A stretch of 64,000 nt of DNA from Arthrobacter sp. SDTb3-6 (GCF_013376095.1 NZ_JAAMFN010000008.1:56959-120958), one strand, 5' to 3'; shown: positions 50,755 through 61,123, numbered from the stretch's first letter. Translations and numbers: made by a program. Notes: generated by a model not told the origin, from the sequence alone.

Positions 50755-51624
50755 ATGAAGCGCACACACCTGCTCCCCGCCCTGGCCGTCATGGGCGCAC
50801 TCATCCTCGGCACCACCGCCTGCGGGGGCAGCGGAACAGCCGCCGCGAGCCACCCCACCGAGACCTTTCCGGCCGGCAGCACCATGGCCAAGATCCAGCA
50901 ACGCGGCAAGGTGATTGTCGGCGTCAAGTTTGACCAGCCGCTCTTCGGCGTCAAGAACCCCATCACCGGCCAGATGGAGGGCCTTGACATTGAAATGGCC
51001 AAGATCCTCGCCAAGGACCTGACCGGCAGCGAAAACAACGTCCAGTACGTCGAAGCCGTCACCAAGAACCGCGAAGCCTTCCTCGAGCAAAACAAGGTGG
51101 ACGTCGTCATTGCCTCCTACGCCGTGACCGACCAGCGCAAGAAGGCGGTCGACTTTGCCGGCCCCTACCTGGAAAGCGACGTCGCCCTGATGGTCCGCAA
51201 GGACGACACGTCCATCAACAAGCCGACCGACCTGTCCGGCAAGTCCGTCTGCTCCACCACGGGTGCGCGCGCTTCCCAGCTCATTGCAACAGCCGTCCCC
51301 TCCGCCAAGCTGGTCTTGTTCAGCACCTACAGCGAGTGCGCGCAGGCCTTGAAGGACAAGCGCGTCGATGCCCTGACAACCACCGAAGCCATCCTGCTGG
51401 GCATTGAAAGCCAAAATCCCGGCCTCTACCGCATCGCCAGCGGCCACCTGGCCGATTCCGAGGAGTTCGCCATCGGCTCCCCCAAGAACGACCCGGCCTT
51501 CCACACATATCTTGACGGACTCCTGAAGAAGGCCGTCGCCGACGGCGACTGGCAGAAGGCGTACGGGGCCACGATCGGCAAGGTCAAGCCTGAGAAGGTC
51601 ACCCCGCCGAAGATTGTCCTCTAG
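50755..51624 (+). CDS. Amino-acid ABC transporter substrate-binding lipoprotein, GluB-like (289 aa)
   Basis: Lipoprotein signal with a LGTTACGG lipobox, then the family-3 binding-protein fold: IQQRGKVIVGVKFDQPLFGV, GLDIEMAKILA, FLEQNKVDVVIASYAVTDQR (substrate loop) and GKSVCSTTGARAS. Captures glutamate or a related polar amino acid outside the membrane. GAGGAG precedes the ATG. Second gene in the operon. Confidence 0.92.
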   Translation: MKRTHLLPALAVMGALILGTTACGGSGTAAASHPTETFPAGSTMAKIQQRGKVIVGVKFDQPLFGVKNPITGQMEGLDIEMAKILAKDLTGSENNVQYVEAVTKNREAFLEQNKVDVVIASYAVTDQRKKAVDFAGPYLESDVALMVRKDDTSINKPTDLSGKSVCSTTGARASQLIATAVPSAKLVLFSTYSECAQALKDKRVDALTTTEAILLGIESQNPGLYRIASGHLADSEEFAIGSPKNDPAFHTYLDGLLKKAVADGDWQKAYGATIGKVKPEKVTPPKIVL

Positions 51625-51632
51625 GAACCACC

Positions 51633-52277
51633 ATGGAACTACTTTTCAACCACGCAGGTGACTTCGGCCAGGGGGTGCTGGTCACGCTCGGCCTCGTTGT
51701 GTACGGGGTCTTGGGCTCGATCGTCCTCGGCACCGTCCTGGCGGCGCTGAAGACCAGCCCCATCCGGGTCGCCCGCGCCATGTCATCCACCTACATCCTG
51801 ATCTTCCGCAATGTCCCGCTGCCGGTGCAAATGGTGCTGTTTGTTTTCGGGCTGCCACAGTTGGACATCCAGTTCTCGCTGTATGCCTCCGCCGCCATCG
51901 CACTGGTGCTGTACACGGCACCCTTCGTCGCGGAGACCATCCGCTCCGGCCTCAACACCGTGGACCGGGGCGAATTGGAGGCCGGCAGGGCACTGGGCTT
52001 TGCGCCCATGATGTCCTTGAGGCTGCTGGTACTCCCACAGGCCATGGCGACCGTTGTCCGCCCCTTGGGCAATGTCTACATCACCATGGTCAAAAACACC
52101 TCGGTGGCCGCCCTGGTCGGGGTTGCGGAACTGACGTTCCTCACCGACAAGCTTGCCGTGGATGAGGCCTCACCGTTCCTCATCTTCGCAGGAGCTGCCA
52201 TTTGCTACTTGGTGCTGGGCCTGGCCGTCGGCCGCCTCGTTGCCGCACTGGACCGGAAGGTGGCGTTTAGCCGATGA
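51633..52277 (+). CDS. Amino-acid ABC transporter permease, GluC-like (214 aa)
   Basis: Permease subunit with about five helices and the EAA loop ELEAGRALGFAPMMSLRLLV. It begins 8 bp after the binding-protein stop and overlaps the next permease by four bases (ATGA). The IFRNVPLPVQMVLFVFGLP segment is standard for HisMQ-type permeases. Forms a heterodimer with the product of the next gene. Confidence 0.92.
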   Translation: MELLFNHAGDFGQGVLVTLGLVVYGVLGSIVLGTVLAALKTSPIRVARAMSSTYILIFRNVPLPVQMVLFVFGLPQLDIQFSLYASAAIALVLYTAPFVAETIRSGLNTVDRGELEAGRALGFAPMMSLRLLVLPQAMATVVRPLGNVYITMVKNTSVAALVGVAELTFLTDKLAVDEASPFLIFAGAAICYLVLGLAVGRLVAALDRKVAFSR

Positions 52278-53131
52278 ACAACCATTCCCTCTTCGACCCG
52301 GCCGGACCCCGTACCCGGCGCCGGCACATCATCTTCGAAATTGTCACGGGAGCAGCCCTCGCCGCCCTGGCCGTCCTGGTCCTGGCAACCCTGGCCAAAA
52401 AGGGCGTCTTTGGCGCCGCCGCCTGGGCGCCCTTTGCCCAACCCGGCTTGTGGAAGCTCCTGGGGCAGGGGCTGCTCAACAACATTGCGGCCGCAGCCGT
52501 CGGGATGGTCCTGTCCCTGGCCGTCGGCTGCCTCCTGGCCTTTGGCCTGGTCTCCACCCGCACCTTCCTGCGCCGCCTCAGCCGCGTCTACACCGACGTG
52601 TTCAGCAGCATCCCCCTGTTGCTGCTGCTGTACTTCACGTCCCTGGTCCTGCCCAATTACGGCCTCAAGCTTGGGGACTTTTGGTTCCTGGTCATTGCGT
52701 TGACGCTCTACAGCGGCGCTGTCATTGGAGACCTGATCCGCTCCGGCATTGCCGCCCTGCCCCCGGGACAGTCCGAGGCGGCGCTGGCACTGGGCTTTTC
52801 CCAGGTCGGAACCATGGTCCGGGTGCTCCTGCCGCAGGCCCTGCGGTCCATGAGCCCCGCGCTGGTCAGCCAGCTGATCATCCTGTTCAAGGGGACGGCC
52901 CTCGCCTACGTGCTGGGCGGGTACATGGAACTGCTGCGCTCCGCCACGGTCATTGGGCAGTACTTCACGCAGTCACTGCTGCAGGCGCAGTTTGTTGCCG
53001 CCATCGGGTTCCTCATCGTCAACATCCTGTTGGGCGCCCTGGCGGACATGCTCGAACGCCGGCAGCGCAGGCTTGAAACCCAGGCACCAAGCACCACCGG
53101 ATCGGACATCCCGGTTCTTCAAGCCGCCTAG
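52274..53131 (+). CDS. Amino-acid ABC transporter permease, GluD-like (285 aa)
   Basis: Second permease subunit with EAA loop QSEAALALGFSQVGTMVRVL and the DVFSSIPLLLLLYFTSLVLP region. It has a cytoplasmic N-terminal extension, and the C-terminal tail after LERRQRRLETQ is also cytoplasmic. Completes the gluABCD-like set; a hairpin follows at 53152. Confidence 0.92.
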   Translation: MNNHSLFDPAGPRTRRRHIIFEIVTGAALAALAVLVLATLAKKGVFGAAAWAPFAQPGLWKLLGQGLLNNIAAAAVGMVLSLAVGCLLAFGLVSTRTFLRRLSRVYTDVFSSIPLLLLLYFTSLVLPNYGLKLGDFWFLVIALTLYSGAVIGDLIRSGIAALPPGQSEAALALGFSQVGTMVRVLLPQALRSMSPALVSQLIILFKGTALAYVLGGYMELLRSATVIGQYFTQSLLQAQFVAAIGFLIVNILLGALADMLERRQRRLETQAPSTTGSDIPVLQAA

Positions 53132-53151
53132 GAGCCGGGTCCTTGGCTGTG

Positions 53152-53167
53152 CCGGGCGTCTGCCCGG
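53152..53167. terminator. Hairpin between the ABC operon and the convergent VOC gene
   Basis: CCGGGC-GTCT-GCCCGG forms a compact 6-bp stem with a tetraloop, 20 bp after the permease stop and 50 bp from the convergent stop at 53218. No T tract is visible. Confidence 0.5.
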
Positions 53168-53217
53168 ACACGGTACGGCCACAGCGCTGCGCCTGCAAGA
53201 CCGCGGGGCAGTGCGCG

Positions 53218-53661
53218 TCAGTTGATGTCGAACTCGTTGCCTTCCGGGTCGCGCATGGCGACGGCGTAGTGGTCCAGGCCTTCCGTCTCGAACGTGTGCA
53301 GGCGCACTGCACCGAGCCCGGCAAGGCGTTCCGCCTTTGCCTCGATGAGTTTGCGCCGCTCGGCGATCGGGGAATTCCTGCCGCGGCTGGCACGGATGTC
53401 CAGGTGCAGCCGGTTCTTGTGTGTTTTCCCCTCCGGCACCACCTGGAACCAGATGGTGGGCCCGCGTCCTGCGGGGTCGGAGATCCTGTCAATGCCCAGG
53501 TCCAGCTCCTCCTCGGGGACGCCGACGTCCCGCCAATAGTCGTCCCAGCTGCCGAAGCCCTGCGGCGGCGGCGTGGGTTCATAATCGAGCGCCGCAGCCC
53601 AAAATTCGGCCAGCAGCCGGGGATCGGCGCAGTCAATCACGAGCTGGAAGTCAACCGCCAT
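53218..53661 (-). CDS. VOC (glyoxalase-like) family protein (147 aa)
   Basis: Single glyoxalase-fold unit: start VDFQLVIDCADPRLLAEFWAA, then DPAGRGPTIWFQVVPEGK, NRLHLDI and a C-terminal YAVAMRDPEGNEFDIN. The pattern is that of actinobacterial VOC proteins often annotated as lyases or resistance proteins without proven activity. The ATG at 53661 is the natural start of the domain; longer frames add GC-rich filler. Confidence 0.85.
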   Translation of the reverse strand: MAVDFQLVIDCADPRLLAEFWAAALDYEPTPPPQGFGSWDDYWRDVGVPEEELDLGIDRISDPAGRGPTIWFQVVPEGKTHKNRLHLDIRASRGRNSPIAERRKLIEAKAERLAGLGAVRLHTFETEGLDHYAVAMRDPEGNEFDIN

Positions 53662-53696
53662 GGTGCATTCCCATGCTTGGTTGGGTGAAGCATTCC

Positions 53697-54317
53697 TCAG
53701 GCCGGCCCGGCCAGGTGGACCGGCACGTCCTGTCCCGCCCACGTCACGGTCAGTGCGGGCGCCCCGTGCACGACGCCGGACAGGTCCAGTCCGCGGGCGA
53801 TCCGCAGCGTGAGTGCCCCGGCAGGAACAACGGTGAGCGAGTCCGACGTCGTCGGCGTCCCGGGCGCCAACGCCGGCACGGCCGCAGCGGTCCCGGTGCT
53901 GGCCAGCGTCGCCGTCGCCGGCAGGGTTTCCATGACTCCGTCGGTTTCCCGCATTTCGACGGCCTGCGGCGTGCCGGTGAGCAGCGCGGCCGCCAGCGCG
54001 CGGACATAGACGGGGTCTGCCGCGGCGTCGTAGACCCAGCGGCTGCCAAGCACGGAGTGCTCCATGGTGCCGACCAGGAAGGCCTCCGCGCCGTCCAGCG
54101 GCGCCCCGCGGTAGCTCAGCGGGACCTGGTACGCCCGGTGCCCGGCGCCGACCAGGATGGTTTCGAGGCCGACCCCGCCGTCCGGGTCGTCAAAGCGGAA
54201 GGACCCGAGCCGGACCAGGTCCGCGTCCGCCGCGTCAAACCAGGGTTGTTGCGGCAGCCAGCGGGCCAGCAGTTCCATCTTCGAGGGGCGCAGCTGCGCC
54301 TTGTACACGAGGGCCAT
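53697..54317 (-). CDS. Maltokinase N-terminal cap-like domain protein (206 aa)
   Basis: Starts MALVYKAQLRPSKMELLARW and continues with FRFDDPDGGVGLETILVGAG and YQVPLSYRGAPL, the cap domain found at the start of mycobacterial maltokinase and in stand-alone actinobacterial proteins. There is no kinase domain behind it: the rest is Thr/Ala-rich with GALTLRIARGLD. Function of the stand-alone form is unknown, perhaps binding of a sugar or phosphate compound. Confidence 0.8.
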   Translation of the reverse strand: MALVYKAQLRPSKMELLARWLPQQPWFDAADADLVRLGSFRFDDPDGGVGLETILVGAGHRAYQVPLSYRGAPLDGAEAFLVGTMEHSVLGSRWVYDAAADPVYVRALAAALLTGTPQAVEMRETDGVMETLPATATLASTGTAAAVPALAPGTPTTSDSLTVVPAGALTLRIARGLDLSGVVHGAPALTVTWAGQDVPVHLAGPA

Positions 54318-54380
54318 GCGGACCAGTCTAGGCGCCCGCCGCGGGTCCCGCAGCCCCGTTGGCTGCCCGTCCGCGGAAGC

Positions 54381-56105
54381 TCAGATGTCCAGGTGGGTGG
54401 GGGCGAACATCTTCAACAGAACGTCAACCACGACGACGTTTGGCCCGTCCGAAGCGAAACCCTCCCGCAGCGCGTCCCCGACGTCCTCCGGCTTCACCCG
54501 GCGGGCCGGGACGCCGAACGACTCGGCCAGCTTCACGAAGTCCGGCCGCGCCAATTCCGTGTGGGTGGCCTTGCCAAACGCTCCCACCATGTATTCGCGC
54601 AGGATGCCGTAGCCGCCGTCGTCCACAATCAGCCAGGTGACCGGCGCATTGTGCTGCCTGGCCGTGGCCAGCTCGGCGATGGAATACATGGAGGAACCGT
54701 CCCCGGCCACGGCCAGCACGCGCGCGGGCCTCCCCGCGCCCTGCAGCCCGAGGGAGGCGCCGATGGCGGCGGGGAAGGCGAAGCCCAGGCCGCCGGCGCC
54801 CTGGGCGGAATGGAATTCGCCGTCTCGGGAGTCCCAGCAGCTCCAGCCCCAATAGGCGGAGATGGTCATGTCCCAAAACGTCTGCATGTCCGCCGGGACG
54901 GCCTCGCGGATGTCCGCCATGAACCGGCGTTCCAGGGCCAGGTCCTGGCCGTCGAGCCTGGCCGCGACCTTGGCCAGCGTTTCCTTGACCACGGCCTGCG
55001 GCGTGGCGCCGTGCCAGTCGGCGTCCGCGCTCAGCGACGCGTCCAGGGCGGTGTCGAGCGCGGCGAGCGCCTGGCCGGCGTCGGCCCGGATGCCCAGCGC
55101 GGGGCGGTTGGATTCGAGCACGCGCGGTTCGGCGTCGATCTGGATGATGCGCCCCCGCGGCTCCATGGTGAAGTAGTTGCTGGACACCTCGCCCAGCGAG
55201 GAGCCGATCACCACCAGCACGTCGGCGTCTTCCAGGACCTCGGTGACATGCCGGTCCTCGACCCATGACTGCAGCGACAGTTCGTGGTTCCACGGGAAGG
55301 CGCCGTTGCCGCCGGGCGTGCAGACGACGGGTGCGTTGAGCTTTTCCGCGATGGACAACAAGTGGGCCCCGGCCCTGCCGCGGCGCACCCCTCCCCCGGC
55401 CACGATGGCCGGCCGCACCGCATCGGTGAGCCATTTGACGGCCTCGCGGACCAGCTCCACCCGGGGCGGGTTGTCGAACGGTTCGGCCAGCGCATCCTCG
55501 ACGGCGGGCACAAAGACGGGGTCCAGCAGCACGTTTTGCGGCACCTCGATCCACACCGGGCCCTGCGGCGAGGACACGGCCTCGGTCCAGGCGTCCTGGA
55601 TGGCTGAAGGGATGCCGGAGGCGTGCTGGATGAGCCGCTGGCTCTTCGTGACGTTCGCGGCGGAAGCCTTTTGGTCGTCGAGCTGGTGGAGCATGCCCTT
55701 GCGCCGGGCGCCCAGGCCCTCGAGCGGGATCTGGCTGGCCACCACGATCATGGGCACGCCCGTGGCATAGGCCTCCTGCAGCCCGGCCAGGGCTGTCAGG
55801 GCGCCGGGCCCGGTGGAGAGGAACAGCACGCCCACCTCGCCGGTGGCGCGCGAATAGCCGTCAGCGGCGAAGGCCGAGTTGTTCTCCACGCGGGAGGAGA
55901 CGAAGTGCAGCGGCGAGCGGCTCAGGGCGTCAAAGAGGCCCAGCGCGTGCTGGCCGGGGATGCCGAAGACGGTCTTCGCACCCAGGGCCGCCAGGGTTTC
56001 GACGACGAGGTCCCCACCGTTGCGCTGGGCGTCGAGTCCCGGCTGCTCCCCGGGCCCGGCCAGCGGGGTGGGCTCGACAGGCTGGACCAGCTGGGCGTCG
56101 CTCAC
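54381..56105 (-). CDS. Thiamine-diphosphate-dependent enzyme, acetolactate-synthase-like (574 aa)
   Basis: Three-domain ThDP enzyme: Pyr domain with the catalytic Glu74 in [15 protein letters not shown], a central FAD/nucleotide-like domain and a PP domain with [15 protein letters not shown] and VDDGGYGIL (ThDP/Mg). It overlaps the upstream ureohydrolase gene by four bases (ATGA), so they are coupled. Some homologues in similar context are decarboxylases of 2-keto acids from arginine-type catabolism. Acetolactate synthase proper is unlikely because no small subunit is near. Confidence 0.87.
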   Translation of the reverse strand: MSDAQLVQPVEPTPLAGPGEQPGLDAQRNGGDLVVETLAALGAKTVFGIPGQHALGLFDALSRSPLHFVSSRVENNSAFAADGYSRATGEVGVLFLSTGPGALTALAGLQEAYATGVPMIVVASQIPLEGLGARRKGMLHQLDDQKASAANVTKSQRLIQHASGIPSAIQDAWTEAVSSPQGPVWIEVPQNVLLDPVFVPAVEDALAEPFDNPPRVELVREAVKWLTDAVRPAIVAGGGVRRGRAGAHLLSIAEKLNAPVVCTPGGNGAFPWNHELSLQSWVEDRHVTEVLEDADVLVVIGSSLGEVSSNYFTMEPRGRIIQIDAEPRVLESNRPALGIRADAGQALAALDTALDASLSADADWHGATPQAVVKETLAKVAARLDGQDLALERRFMADIREAVPADMQTFWDMTISAYWGWSCWDSRDGEFHSAQGAGGLGFAFPAAIGASLGLQGAGRPARVLAVAGDGSSMYSIAELATARQHNAPVTWLIVDDGGYGILREYMVGAFGKATHTELARPDFVKLAESFGVPARRVKPEDVGDALREGFASDGPNVVVVDVLLKMFAPTHLDI

Positions 56106-57190
56106 TGGGCACCTCCCTGGGTGCCGACCAGCGGGGCGGGCGCAAAGCCGGCCGGCCGGCGTCGTGCTTCCGCGTCCAGCGCCTGGGCGGCGTAGCCGTT
56201 GGCAGCCCCAAAACGGTCGCCGGGCACATGGTTGTCGGCCATCAGGGAGATGAGCTCGTAGCCGACGTGGCTGGCGGCGACGCCGGTGATTTCGGCGTGG
56301 TCGTAGGCCGGGGCCACCTCCACAATGTCGGCGCCGATGAGGTTCATGCCGCGGAAGCCGCGGATGATTTCCAGGAGCTCGCGGCTCGTGAGGCCACCGG
56401 CCTCGGGCGTGCCCGTGCCGGGGGCGTGCGCGGGGTCCAGGACGTCGATGTCCACGGAGATGTAGAGCGGGCGCCTGCCGATGCGGTCGCGGATCTTCGC
56501 CACGGTCTCCAGCACGCCCTGGTGGTAGACGTCGGCGCTGGTGACGATGCCGAAGCCGAAGCGGTGGTCGTCGTCGAGGTCCTTTTTGCCGTAGAGCGGG
56601 CCGCGGGTGCCCACGTGGGAGATGGCCTCGGTGTCCAGCAGGCCCTCCTCGACGGCGCGGCGGAACGGGGTGCCGTGCGTGTAGGCGGCGCCGAAGTAGG
56701 TGTCCCAGGTGTCCAGGTGTGCGTCAAAGTGCAGCATGGCGACGGGGCCGCCGGCACGCTCGGCGGCGGCGCGCAGCAGGGGCAGGGAGATGGTGTGGTC
56801 GCCGCCAAGGGTCAGCAGCTTCGAGCCGCCTGCGGTCAGGTCCAGTGCGTTTTGCGCGATGGTTTCGATGGCCTCGTTGATGTTGAACGGGTTGACGGCC
56901 ATGTCGCCGGCGTCCGCCACCTGGCAGTTTTCAAACGGGGAAACGTCCCAGGCCGGGTTGTACGGGCGCAGCAGCCGGCTCGCCTCGCGGACGTGGTTGG
57001 CGCCAAACCGCGCACCGGGCCGGTAGGAGACGCCGCCGTCAAAGGGGACGCCGACGACGGACACATCGGCCCGCGCGACCTGGTCCAGGCGGGGCAGGCG
57101 CGCGTACGTGGCGGCACCTGCATAACGCGGAATTTGGGCGGAATCGATGGGCCCCAGGTTCCCGTTGGCCTCGATGCGGATCTCTTTCAT
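56102..57190 (-). CDS. Agmatinase/ureohydrolase-family protein (362 aa)
   Basis: Manganese enzyme that splits urea from a guanidino compound. Metal ligands appear in order: GGDHT (Asp131/His132), DAHLD (Asp156, His158, Asp160) and [29 protein letters not shown] is typical of agmatinase and guanidinobutyrase. The ATG at 57190 follows GAGGAA; longer starts cross the promoter. First gene of the two-gene leftward operon with the ThDP enzyme. Agmatine, guanidinobutyrate or guanidinopropionate may be the substrate. Confidence 0.88.
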   Translation of the reverse strand: MKEIRIEANGNLGPIDSAQIPRYAGAATYARLPRLDQVARADVSVVGVPFDGGVSYRPGARFGANHVREASRLLRPYNPAWDVSPFENCQVADAGDMAVNPFNINEAIETIAQNALDLTAGGSKLLTLGGDHTISLPLLRAAAERAGGPVAMLHFDAHLDTWDTYFGAAYTHGTPFRRAVEEGLLDTEAISHVGTRGPLYGKKDLDDDHRFGFGIVTSADVYHQGVLETVAKIRDRIGRRPLYISVDIDVLDPAHAPGTGTPEAGGLTSRELLEIIRGFRGMNLIGADIVEVAPAYDHAEITGVAASHVGYELISLMADNHVPGDRFGAANGYAAQALDAEARRRPAGFAPAPLVGTQGGAQ

Positions 57191-57262
57191 GGACGTTCCT
57201 CGTTTCTTTGCGCAGCAGACCTGCGTCACATGCGGCCTGCGCTTACCATCGTACAGCCGAAG

Positions 57263-57408
57263 TTGCCTACTGTGAATCAAAAGTTTTCTCAAAGGGAATT
57301 TTGCCGGCACGATGACGCGCCCGGAACCTTGACCCCCTAAGATTTCATCGGTACCGGGCTCCACACCAGCCTGGAGTGCTACTCTCACTGAGCCGCCAAA
57401 GGGGCGGC
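57263..57408. promoter_or_regulatory. Divergent promoter region between ureohydrolase and APC permease
   Basis: Contains a TTGCCT half-site (57263-57268) like the arm of the palindrome at 63779, TTGACC (57329-57334) as a candidate -35, and a 6-bp hairpin (57392-57397/57403-57408) just before the permease ribosome site. Confidence 0.4.
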
Positions 57409-57438
57409 ACCGGCGACACTGCGCGAAAGGAACTTCCC

Positions 57439-59418
57439 GTGACCTCCCTTTCCCGCGCACCTGCGGACCCCGGATCCCCGCCCAGGCCCAGGGGCGGCGA
57501 AGCCTTCCGGCAATGGCTCATGGAAGGCCTGCCCGAAAGCTCGGGCAAGCGGCAGGGCCCCCACGGCCGGCCCGACGCCGAACACAAACCGCACGCATGG
57601 TGGCGGGTCATGTGCCTGACCGGCCTGGACTACTTTTCCACCCTCGGCTACCAGCCCGCCATCGCCGCCCTGGCCGCCGGGGTCCTGGCCCCGCTGGCCA
57701 CCATAGTCCTGGTCGTGGTGACCCTCTTCGGCGCACTGCCCGTGTACAAGCGGGTGGCCCGCGAAAGCCCCCATGGCGCCGGTTCCATCGCCATGCTCGA
57801 GCGGCTGCTCCCCCGCTGGTGGGGCAAGCTGTTTGTGCTGGCTCTGCTCGGCTTCGCCGCCACCGACTTCATGATCACCATCACGCTGTCGGCCGCCGAC
57901 GCCTCCGCCCACGTCATCGAAAACCCGTTTGCGCCAAGCTTCCTGCATGGCCAGAACATCATCATCACCCTGGTGCTCGTCGCAGCCCTGGCCGCGGTGT
58001 TCCTGCGCGGGTTCAAGGAGGCGATCGGGATCGCCGTCGTCCTGGTGGGCGTGTTCCTTTCACTGAACCTTGTGGTCATCGCCGTCGCCATGGTCAAGGC
58101 CCTGGGCAGCCCCCTCCTGACGGCGGACTGGTGGACGGCCCTGACCACCCAGCACGGGAACCCCGTCATGGTGGTTGCCATCGCCCTGCTGGTCTTTCCC
58201 CGCCTGGCGCTGGGCCTTTCCGGCTTTGAAACCGGCGTGGCCGTCATGCCGCAGATCACGGGCCGGCCCGACGACACGGCGGAAGGGCCCGAGGGCCGCA
58301 TCGCCGGCGCGCACAAGCTGCTGACGACGGCGGCCGTCATCATGAGCACGTTCCTGATCACCTCGTCACTGGCCACCACCATCCTCATCCCGGCCGCCGA
58401 TTTCCAGCCCGGCGGCCCGGCCAACGGGCGGGCCCTCGCCTACCTGGCGCACCAGTTGCTGGGCCCGGGCTTCGGCACGGTGTATGACCTGAGCACCATC
58501 GCCATCCTCTGGTTTGCCGGCGCCTCGGCCATGGCCGGCCTGTTGAACCTGGTCCCGCGCTACCTGCCGCGCTTCGGCATGGCCCCGGAATGGGCCGGTG
58601 CCGTGCGGCCCCTGGTGCTGGTGTTCGGCGTAATCGCCGTCGTCATCACGCTTGCGTTCAAGGCCAGCGTCGACGCCCAGGGAGGCGCCTATGCCACGGG
58701 TGTGCTGGTCCTGATCACCTCGGCGGCCGTCGCCGTCACACTCTCCGCGCGGCGCAAACGGCAAAGGGCGCAGACAATCGGCTTTGGGGCCGTGTCCGTC
58801 GCGTTCATCTACACCACCGTCGCCAACTCGATCGAGCGCCCGGACGGCCTGCGGATTGCCGCCCTGTTCATTGTCGGCATCGTGGGGGTCAGCCTGCTCT
58901 CACGCCTGCGCCGCGCCTTTGAGCTGCGGGCCACGCACGTCCACATGGACGGGGCCGCCCTGCAATTCGTCTCCGACGTCGACAAGGGTGCCATCCGCTT
59001 CATTTCCCACGACCCGAAAACCCGCAGCGCCGCCGCGTACCGCCGCAAGCTCAGCCACGCCGCCACCGTCAACGAGATCGGCAATCCCAAGAAGGCACTG
59101 TTCCTGGAAGTCATTGTGGACGACTCCTCCGACTTCGAGGCCGCCCTGGAAATCCGTGGCATCGAACGCCATGGCTTCAAAATACTGGAAGTCCACGGGC
59201 CCACGGTTCCCAACACTGCGGCCGCGGTCCTGCTGCACGTGCGCGACATCACCGGGGTCATCCCGCACATTTATTTCCGTTGGAACGAGGGCAACCCCAT
59301 CGCCAACATGCTCAAGTTCATCTTCCTCGGCGCAGGTGAAATCGCCCCGGTCACGCGAGAGGTGTTGCGCGAGGCCGAACCCGACCTCACCCAGCGCCCG
59401 TGGGTCCACGTGGGCTAG
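57439..59418 (+). CDS. APC-family permease with large C-terminal cytoplasmic domain (659 aa)
   Basis: A polar N-terminus of about 60 residues is followed by about twelve helices ([60 protein letters not shown]) and a soluble C-terminal domain from about residue 505 ([20 protein letters not shown], then [13 protein letters not shown]). The general design recalls KimA-type and large amino-acid APC permeases. The GTG at 57439 has AAAGGAA upstream. Divergent from the ureohydrolase operon, it could import the guanidino compound or amine, but potassium or another solute is possible. Confidence 0.82.
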   Translation: MTSLSRAPADPGSPPRPRGGEAFRQWLMEGLPESSGKRQGPHGRPDAEHKPHAWWRVMCLTGLDYFSTLGYQPAIAALAAGVLAPLATIVLVVVTLFGALPVYKRVARESPHGAGSIAMLERLLPRWWGKLFVLALLGFAATDFMITITLSAADASAHVIENPFAPSFLHGQNIIITLVLVAALAAVFLRGFKEAIGIAVVLVGVFLSLNLVVIAVAMVKALGSPLLTADWWTALTTQHGNPVMVVAIALLVFPRLALGLSGFETGVAVMPQITGRPDDTAEGPEGRIAGAHKLLTTAAVIMSTFLITSSLATTILIPAADFQPGGPANGRALAYLAHQLLGPGFGTVYDLSTIAILWFAGASAMAGLLNLVPRYLPRFGMAPEWAGAVRPLVLVFGVIAVVITLAFKASVDAQGGAYATGVLVLITSAAVAVTLSARRKRQRAQTIGFGAVSVAFIYTTVANSIERPDGLRIAALFIVGIVGVSLLSRLRRAFELRATHVHMDGAALQFVSDVDKGAIRFISHDPKTRSAAAYRRKLSHAATVNEIGNPKKALFLEVIVDDSSDFEAALEIRGIERHGFKILEVHGPTVPNTAAAVLLHVRDITGVIPHIYFRWNEGNPIANMLKFIFLGAGEIAPVTREVLREAEPDLTQRPWVHVG

Positions 59419-59588
59419 GAGCTGCCCTGGGGGTCCGGGCGCCTGCCGCCAACACGCCCGCTTCCCCTGGCTGCTCGCGGCGGCGGCCCTGCGGGGACAC
59501 CCAGCGCAGAAGGGTCCCGGAAAACCGCCCCGCTTCCAACCGAGGGTCCAGGGGGCGTTGGATGTCCCGGTCCTGCGGGAGTGCCGGG

Positions 59589-59837
59589 TCAGGGGCGGAT
59601 GATGCGCAGGGCCAGGAGCGGGCAGAGGTTCTCGGCGTCCATTGCCGCAGCCAGTTCGGCCCCCGTCAGGGGCACATCCGTCGCATCCCGGCCCGACCGG
59701 ACCCGGCCGGGCGCGGCCACGGGGTAGCCCCACTCGTCGCGCCCCAGGGCTTCGGGCAGCAGTTCGGTGCAGAGGCCGCGGCCGTCGCACCTGGTCCAGT
59801 CGATGTGCAGCCGCGCTGCCGGTCCACCGGCGTTCAC
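59589..59837 (-). CDS. Ferredoxin, probable [3Fe-4S] type (82 aa)
   Basis: Reads LHIDWTRCDGRGLCTELLPE, with a Cys pair five residues apart, and NLCPLLALRI near the end. Three cysteines with a Cys-Pro ending match monocluster [3Fe-4S] ferredoxins of actinobacteria. The GTG overlaps the NuoF-like stop as GTGA, proving translational coupling. It is the last gene of the electron-transfer operon and probably its soluble acceptor or donor. Confidence 0.8.
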   Translation of the reverse strand: MNAGGPAARLHIDWTRCDGRGLCTELLPEALGRDEWGYPVAAPGRVRSGRDATDVPLTGAELAAAMDAENLCPLLALRIIRP

Positions 59838-61123
59838 CGCACCGCACCTCCCGCCGGTGCTGCCTCCTGGCACTGCCCGGCCAGGTGCCGGCGGACGTCG
59901 TCGGCGAAGGTTTCCAGCGCGCTGTGGACCAGCTGCACCGTGCCGTCCGGATGGTGGCACGCGCCGCGGCCGGCCACCAGGGCCAGCAGCCTCTCCACCT
60001 CGCGGACCAGCCCCGGCCCGCCGGTGCCGGCAGCCAGGCGGCCCATGACGTCGGCGAGCGCCGGCAGCCCGAACATGCATGGCCCGCATTGCCGGGCGGA
60101 CTGCCCGGCCAGGTAATCCACCATCGCCGCCGTGGCTGCGAGCCCGCAGCGCCCGTGCCCCAGGACGTGGAGCACCCCGGCGCCGGGGCGGACGGCACCC
60201 CCGGCAGGCGTGCTGCCGGCAGCCGCGGCGGCGGACAGCACCACCCCGTCCGGCCGAACCCACCGCCCGTGGTAGCCGCCCACCAAAACGGCGGAAACGG
60301 CGTCGCTCCCCACGCCCGCCGAGGCGAGCACGGAGTCCAGCGGGGCGCCCCCGGGGACCTCGAGCACCACTTCGGACGGCACGTTGCCGGTGACGGAGAC
60401 CAGGCGGGTGCCCGGGTCCTCCGGCGTGCCCGCCGTGCGGAACCAGCCTGCCCCGTACCGGGCCACGAGGGCGGTGTGCGCCCACGTTTCAACGTTGTGG
60501 ACCAGGGTGGGGCGGCCCTTGAAACCGCTGCCGGCCAGCCGGGCCGCCAGGTCCCGGGGCAGTGCCCGGCCGGTTTCCAGGAAGTTGACCACGGCGCTGG
60601 CCTGCCCCGCCACGAAGGTGTCCGGCGCCTCGACCAGGGCAATGTGCCGGGCGTCGGCCCGTTCGGCGAGCGCCGCAGCCACGGGCGCGAGGTTGGCCGC
60701 GCCCGCGTAGATGAACACGCTTCCGGCGCTGAGTTCCGCCGCCGCCGCAACCAGGCCGTCGATGACCAGGTGCGGGGCGTTGTGCAGCAGCGAGGCGTCC
60801 TTGAAGCTCAGCGGCTCGCCCTCCGCGCCATTGGCGATGAGCACCGGTCCGCCCGTCCGCGGCACATACCTGTTGGGCCTGCGCGCGTGGTCGACGGCGG
60901 CAAACTTCCGCCACGCCCCGAACCCGGCGCCGCCCCGGCCCGTCAGCCCCGAAGCCTCCAGCTCTTCGGCCAGCGACCAGTCCCGGCCGTGCCGCGGCAC
61001 CTCCCCATAGGCCGCCAGGTGGGCGGCCATCCCGGCCGCGGCGCCGGCCGCAAAGAGCCGCGGGCCGGCCGGCCCTGCGGCGGTGCCACCCTGCATGGCC
61101 GCAATTTCGGTGGCCGCGCTCAT
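59834..61123 (-). CDS. NuoF-like NADH dehydrogenase flavoprotein (429 aa)
   Basis: Complex-I-51-kDa-like subunit: GRGGAGFGAWRKF (NADH site), LIANGAEGEPLSFKDASLL (FMN site), FIYAGAANLAPV, SLBB region VTGNVPSEVVLEV and the terminal cluster segment QCGPCMFGLPALADV. Canonical NuoF has CxxCxxC plus a fourth Cys for [4Fe-4S] N3. Here the third Cys of the run is replaced by Gly and the distal Cys (GACHHPDG) remains, so the cluster may be altered. The ATG at 61123 overlaps the preceding stop (ATGA). It probably feeds electrons from NADH to the membrane protein or ferredoxin. Confidence 0.85.
   Translation of the reverse strand: MSAATEIAAMQGGTAAGPAGPRLFAAGAAAGMAAHLAAYGEVPRHGRDWSLAEELEASGLTGRGGAGFGAWRKFAAVDHARRPNRYVPRTGGPVLIANGAEGEPLSFKDASLLHNAPHLVIDGLVAAAAELSAGSVFIYAGAANLAPVAAALAERADARHIALVEAPDTFVAGQASAVVNFLETGRALPRDLAARLAGSGFKGRPTLVHNVETWAHTALVARYGAGWFRTAGTPEDPGTRLVSVTGNVPSEVVLEVPGGAPLDSVLASAGVGSDAVSAVLVGGYHGRWVRPDGVVLSAAAAAGSTPAGGAVRPGAGVLHVLGHGRCGLAATAAMVDYLAGQSARQCGPCMFGLPALADVMGRLAAGTGGPGLVREVERLLALVAGRGACHHPDGTVQLVHSALETFADDVRRHLAGQCQEAAPAGGAVR

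Noticed and set aside
53421..55268. Rightward 615-codon open frame across the VOC, maltokinase-cap and ThDP genes
   Set aside because: Composition typical of antisense frames. Three convincing leftward genes explain the DNA.
54381..56105. Biosynthetic acetolactate synthase (ilvB)
   Set aside because: No ilvN/ilvC follows and the gene is coupled to a ureohydrolase, so a catabolic ThDP enzyme fits better.
57329..57438. c-di-AMP (ydaO-type) riboswitch before the APC permease
   Set aside because: Only one short hairpin is visible. The conserved pseudoknot and internal loops of that class could not be found.
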